From: Rhodospirillales bacterium
GTDB lineage: Bacteria; Pseudomonadota; Alphaproteobacteria; Rhodospirillales; Defluviicoccaceae
Reading direction: 5' to 3'
Length of the DNA stretch: 8,340 nt
NCBI GenBank assembly: GCA_026125865.1
Contig: JAHCKI010000091.1
Location: 1-8,340, forward strand
Both the position numbers and the translations under genes were made by a program. Below the pieces are notes generated by a model. It had not been told where the DNA came from. It saw only the letters and a list, made by a program, of their open reading frames with translations, and searched no databases. Positions within the stretch are counted from its first letter, which is position 1, and each line of letters opens with the position of its first letter. Of the stretch, positions 6,694 to 8,340 are shown piece after piece.

Positions 6694-7521
6694 TCAACTC
6701 CCAGCTTGTTCACGCACTTCTCCAGGCGGCTCCGGCAAGAGAGCATCGGTCCGTCCGGATACGCGGTACATGATCAAGCCAATCCACTCGCGCACCGCAA
6801 CGGTCAATAGTTCCAAATTGTCCGACAAGCTGATGTCTTCCGGCAGCCAGTCAGCACCCGGAGATGTTAGATAGTCGACGGGGTATGGAATCACATCCCA
6901 ACCAACCCTTCGGAAACAGCCGACCGAGCGCGGCATGTGGAACGCCGAAGTCACAAGTAGCCATATTTCGCCATCTTCCGGAGCGACAAGCTCTTTGCTG
7001 AAAAAAGCGTTTTCATAGGTATTTCTTGATCGTTTTTCATGTATGACATGATCCAACGAAACATCAAAATCGCGCAGCAGCGGCGACAGCCAGCGCGACT
7101 TGTCTATGGGGACGGAACCGGCAAGGCTGGGGGCGCCGCCGGTAAAAACGATTCGCGCGCTCGGATAGCGACGCGCCAGGCGCATTCCCTCGATGACCCG
7201 TTCGCCACTGTCTTCTACAGCCAATTCACCGTGCGATTGCGTTATGCGGAAGTCCAACGCCCCTCCTAGGACGATGATTCCGTCTACCGATTCGGGCAAT
7301 GTGGCCGGGCGGCCAATCCTCTCCTCAAGCGGCAATATCAACCATTCGCCGAGGGGCACGGTCGCCACGATCAACAGCACGAGCGCGACAGCGGATACCA
7401 AAAACCTTGCGATTCGCTGCCGGCGTGTCCACAGCAGCAGCGCGCCGACGCCCAACAGGACAACCAGAAGGTTGCCGGGTTGCGCCAACAGCCAGAATAA
7501 TTTGGATGCGGTGAAGAACAT
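6694..7521 (-). CDS. YdcF/ElyC-family (DUF218) inner-membrane protein
   Basis: The 275-residue protein has two N-terminal membrane segments (about 8-31 and 37-62) joined by a basic RRQR turn, then a DUF218 domain (about 78-245). Recognised domain motifs are DGIIVLGG (80-87), IVFTGG (124-129), EKRSRNTYENA (162-172) and LLVTSAFHMPRS (188-199). This architecture and length match E. coli ElyC, which affects peptidoglycan synthesis at low temperature, apparently through the undecaprenyl-phosphate lipid carrier. The biochemical activity of the family is not firmly settled, so the function here is inferred from family and neighbourhood. The ATG at 7521 directly precedes the first membrane helix; no strong ribosome site is visible. 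It follows pcm by 54 bases and precedes the transglycosylase gene by 43-88 bases, consistent with a shared transcript leading into the cell-wall genes. Confidence 0.88.
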   Translation of the reverse strand: MFFTASKLFWLLAQPGNLLVVLLGVGALLLWTRRQRIARFLVSAVALVLLIVATVPLGEWLILPLEERIGRPATLPESVDGIIVLGGALDFRITQSHGELAVEDSGERVIEGMRLARRYPSARIVFTGGAPSLAGSVPIDKSRWLSPLLRDFDVSLDHVIHEKRSRNTYENAFFSKELVAPEDGEIWLLVTSAFHMPRSVGCFRRVGWDVIPYPVDYLTSPGADWLPEDISLSDNLELLTVAVREWIGLIMYRVSGRTDALLPEPPGEVREQAGS

Positions 7522-7575
7522 GAACCGCGTGATGCCACGATCCCGCCACCGTCCGCAATGCCCCGCGAAACAGGC

Positions 7576-8244
7576 TCAGTCGGATTTTTCCAAGGGCGCA
7601 AAACGGACGGGGAGAATATCGGTAACCTTGATCCGGCCCGTTGCGCTTTTTTCGACCAGTGTCAGGTTTTGGGACTCGGGGAGCCCGGTCGGCACCACCA
7701 TGCGTCCGCCTGGCTTCAACTGTCCGAGCAACGCGGCCGGTATCAGATCGCTCGCCGCGCACACCAAAATGCGGTCGAACGGCGCTTGTTCCGGCCAGCC
7801 GAATTCGCCGTTGCCGACACGGGTATGGACGTCGCCGTAGCCGCAGGGTTCGAGCCGCTTCTTGGCCTGCATGGCCAAGTCTTCAACGATTTCCATGCTG
7901 TAAACGGCGCTCCCCAGTTCAGCCAGAATTGCCGTGTGATAGCCAAGGCCCGTACCGACTTCGAGAATTTTGTCGGTTGAGTGCACGTCGAGCAGGTCCG
8001 TCATCAAGGCGACGATAAACGGTTGCGAGATGGTTTTGTCGCAACCGATCGGCAAGGGTTGGTCGGCATAGGCGTAGCCGGATATCTCCGGCGGCACGAA
8101 ATGGTGACGCGGCACCCGCGCCATCGCCCGCAACACCTTGTCGTCAAGCGTTTCCTTGCCGATCTGCTCGCGGGCGAAATAAGCATGCGCCACGATGATC
8201 TGGATCATTTGCTCCAGCATGAGTGACAACATCTTTTCCGTCAT
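7576..8244 (-). CDS. pcm: Protein-L-isoaspartate O-methyltransferase
   Basis: Methylates L-isoaspartyl residues in aged proteins using S-adenosylmethionine, which starts their repair. The 222-residue product has VLRAMARVPRHHFVP (37-51), the substrate-side TISQPFIVALMTDLL (71-85), SAM motif I LEVGTGLGY (94-102), the acidic post-I strand VYSMEIVE (114-121), GWPEQAPFDRILV (149-161) and LKPGGRMVVPTG near the C-terminus. The usual GDG before GWPE reads G144-N145-G146 here. The N-terminus (about 1-30) is longer and more hydrophobic than in E. coli Pcm but resembles an alphaproteobacterial subgroup I recall. The ATG at 8244 has GAGG six bases upstream, and no alternative start is better placed. It is the first gene of the minus-strand series in this window. 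A related non-repair methyltransferase cannot be excluded, since Pcm-like domains occur in other enzymes. Confidence 0.93.
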   Translation of the reverse strand: MTEKMLSLMLEQMIQIIVAHAYFAREQIGKETLDDKVLRAMARVPRHHFVPPEISGYAYADQPLPIGCDKTISQPFIVALMTDLLDVHSTDKILEVGTGLGYHTAILAELGSAVYSMEIVEDLAMQAKKRLEPCGYGDVHTRVGNGEFGWPEQAPFDRILVCAASDLIPAALLGQLKPGGRMVVPTGLPESQNLTLVEKSATGRIKVTDILPVRFAPLEKSD

Positions 8245-8297
8245 ATCTCGCCTCGATGCGGTTCCAGCGATCTTGCATCATCGAACATAACGCGCGC
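8245..8297. other. Upstream region of pcm, no clear promoter
   Basis: The 53 bases between the pcm start and the palindromic repeat hold the pcm ribosome site (GAGG, 8251-8254 on the minus strand). I found no convincing -35/-10 pair. A GATGAT (4 of 6 to the -10 consensus) lies on the minus strand near 8276-8281, without a matching -35. Confidence 0.4.
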
Positions 8298-8340
8298 TAG
8301 AGCACGGCGCGATCAGATTGGGTCAATCTGATCGCGCGGT
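8298..8340. repeat. Palindromic intergenic repeat, cut by window end
   Basis: GCGCGATCAGATTG (8307-8320) and CAATCTGATCGCGC (8324-8337) are perfect 14-base inverted copies around a GGT loop. After one G-G mismatch, pairing resumes for C-G and A-T up to the last base of the window. The sequence just left of the stem, TAGAG (8298-8302), is expected to have its complement CTCTA beyond the edge. The shape fits the dispersed palindromic repeats of alphaproteobacterial intergenic DNA. A bidirectional terminator is possible, but neither side shows a T run within the window. Confidence 0.75.

Noticed and set aside
5805..6773. Long plus-strand open frame (322 codons) opposite the transglycosylase
   Set aside because: It is antisense to a gene with clear catalytic motifs, has no recognisable family features, and such long opposite frames are common in GC-rich coding DNA.
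7522..7575. Possible terminator between pcm and the YdcF-like gene
   Set aside because: Only a 4-base CGTG/CACG stem is visible and there is no T run.
1..8340. Search for a mobile element, CRISPR array, tRNA, defence or secondary-metabolite system
   Set aside because: All eight coding regions belong to known housekeeping families, gaps are short, and no direct repeats, integrase or tRNA-like folds were seen.

Overview
The window is a compact, GC-rich stretch of bacterial chromosome carrying eight genes, all on the minus strand and read from right to left. Gene order and protein types point to an alphaproteobacterium, probably Rhodospirillales-like. The run lytic transglycosylase - rlpA - D,D-carboxypeptidase - tmk - holB - metG is, from memory, a familiar order in that group. 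The HolB without zinc cysteines and the Pcm subtype also fit. No species can be named from the sequence alone.

Layout in the direction of transcription: a palindromic repeat at the right edge (8298-8340, cut by the window end); pcm, protein-L-isoaspartate methyltransferase (7576-8244); a YdcF/ElyC-family membrane protein (6694-7521); an MltB-type lytic murein transglycosylase (5376-6605, possibly from 6650); rlpA, a lipoprotein lytic transglycosylase with a SPOR domain (4444-5379); a DacA/DacC-type D,D-carboxypeptidase (3178-4362); tmk, thymidylate kinase (2525-3175); holB, DNA polymerase III delta' (1377-2528); and metG, methionyl-tRNA synthetase (1-1317, C-terminus outside the window). Coding density is very high. 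Gaps are at most about 90 bases, and two gene pairs (mltB/rlpA and tmk/holB) overlap by four bases (ATGA).

The genes form two functional blocks on one probable transcript. The first block remodels the cell envelope: two glycan-strand-cleaving lytic transglycosylases, a peptide-trimming carboxypeptidase, and a YdcF/ElyC-like protein upstream. The second supplies replication and translation: dTTP precursor synthesis, a clamp-loader subunit and Met-tRNA charging. A sigma70-like promoter can be proposed just before the carboxypeptidase gene, so the second half may also be transcribed separately.

I found no mobile element, CRISPR array, RNA gene, toxin-antitoxin pair or defence cassette, and no gene lacking a recognisable family. 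This is an ordinary housekeeping region. The points worth a second look are small: the terminal palindrome, the TTG start of tmk, the dacA leader with an inverted repeat over its putative -10 box, and some residue-level departures in HolB, Pcm and MetG.
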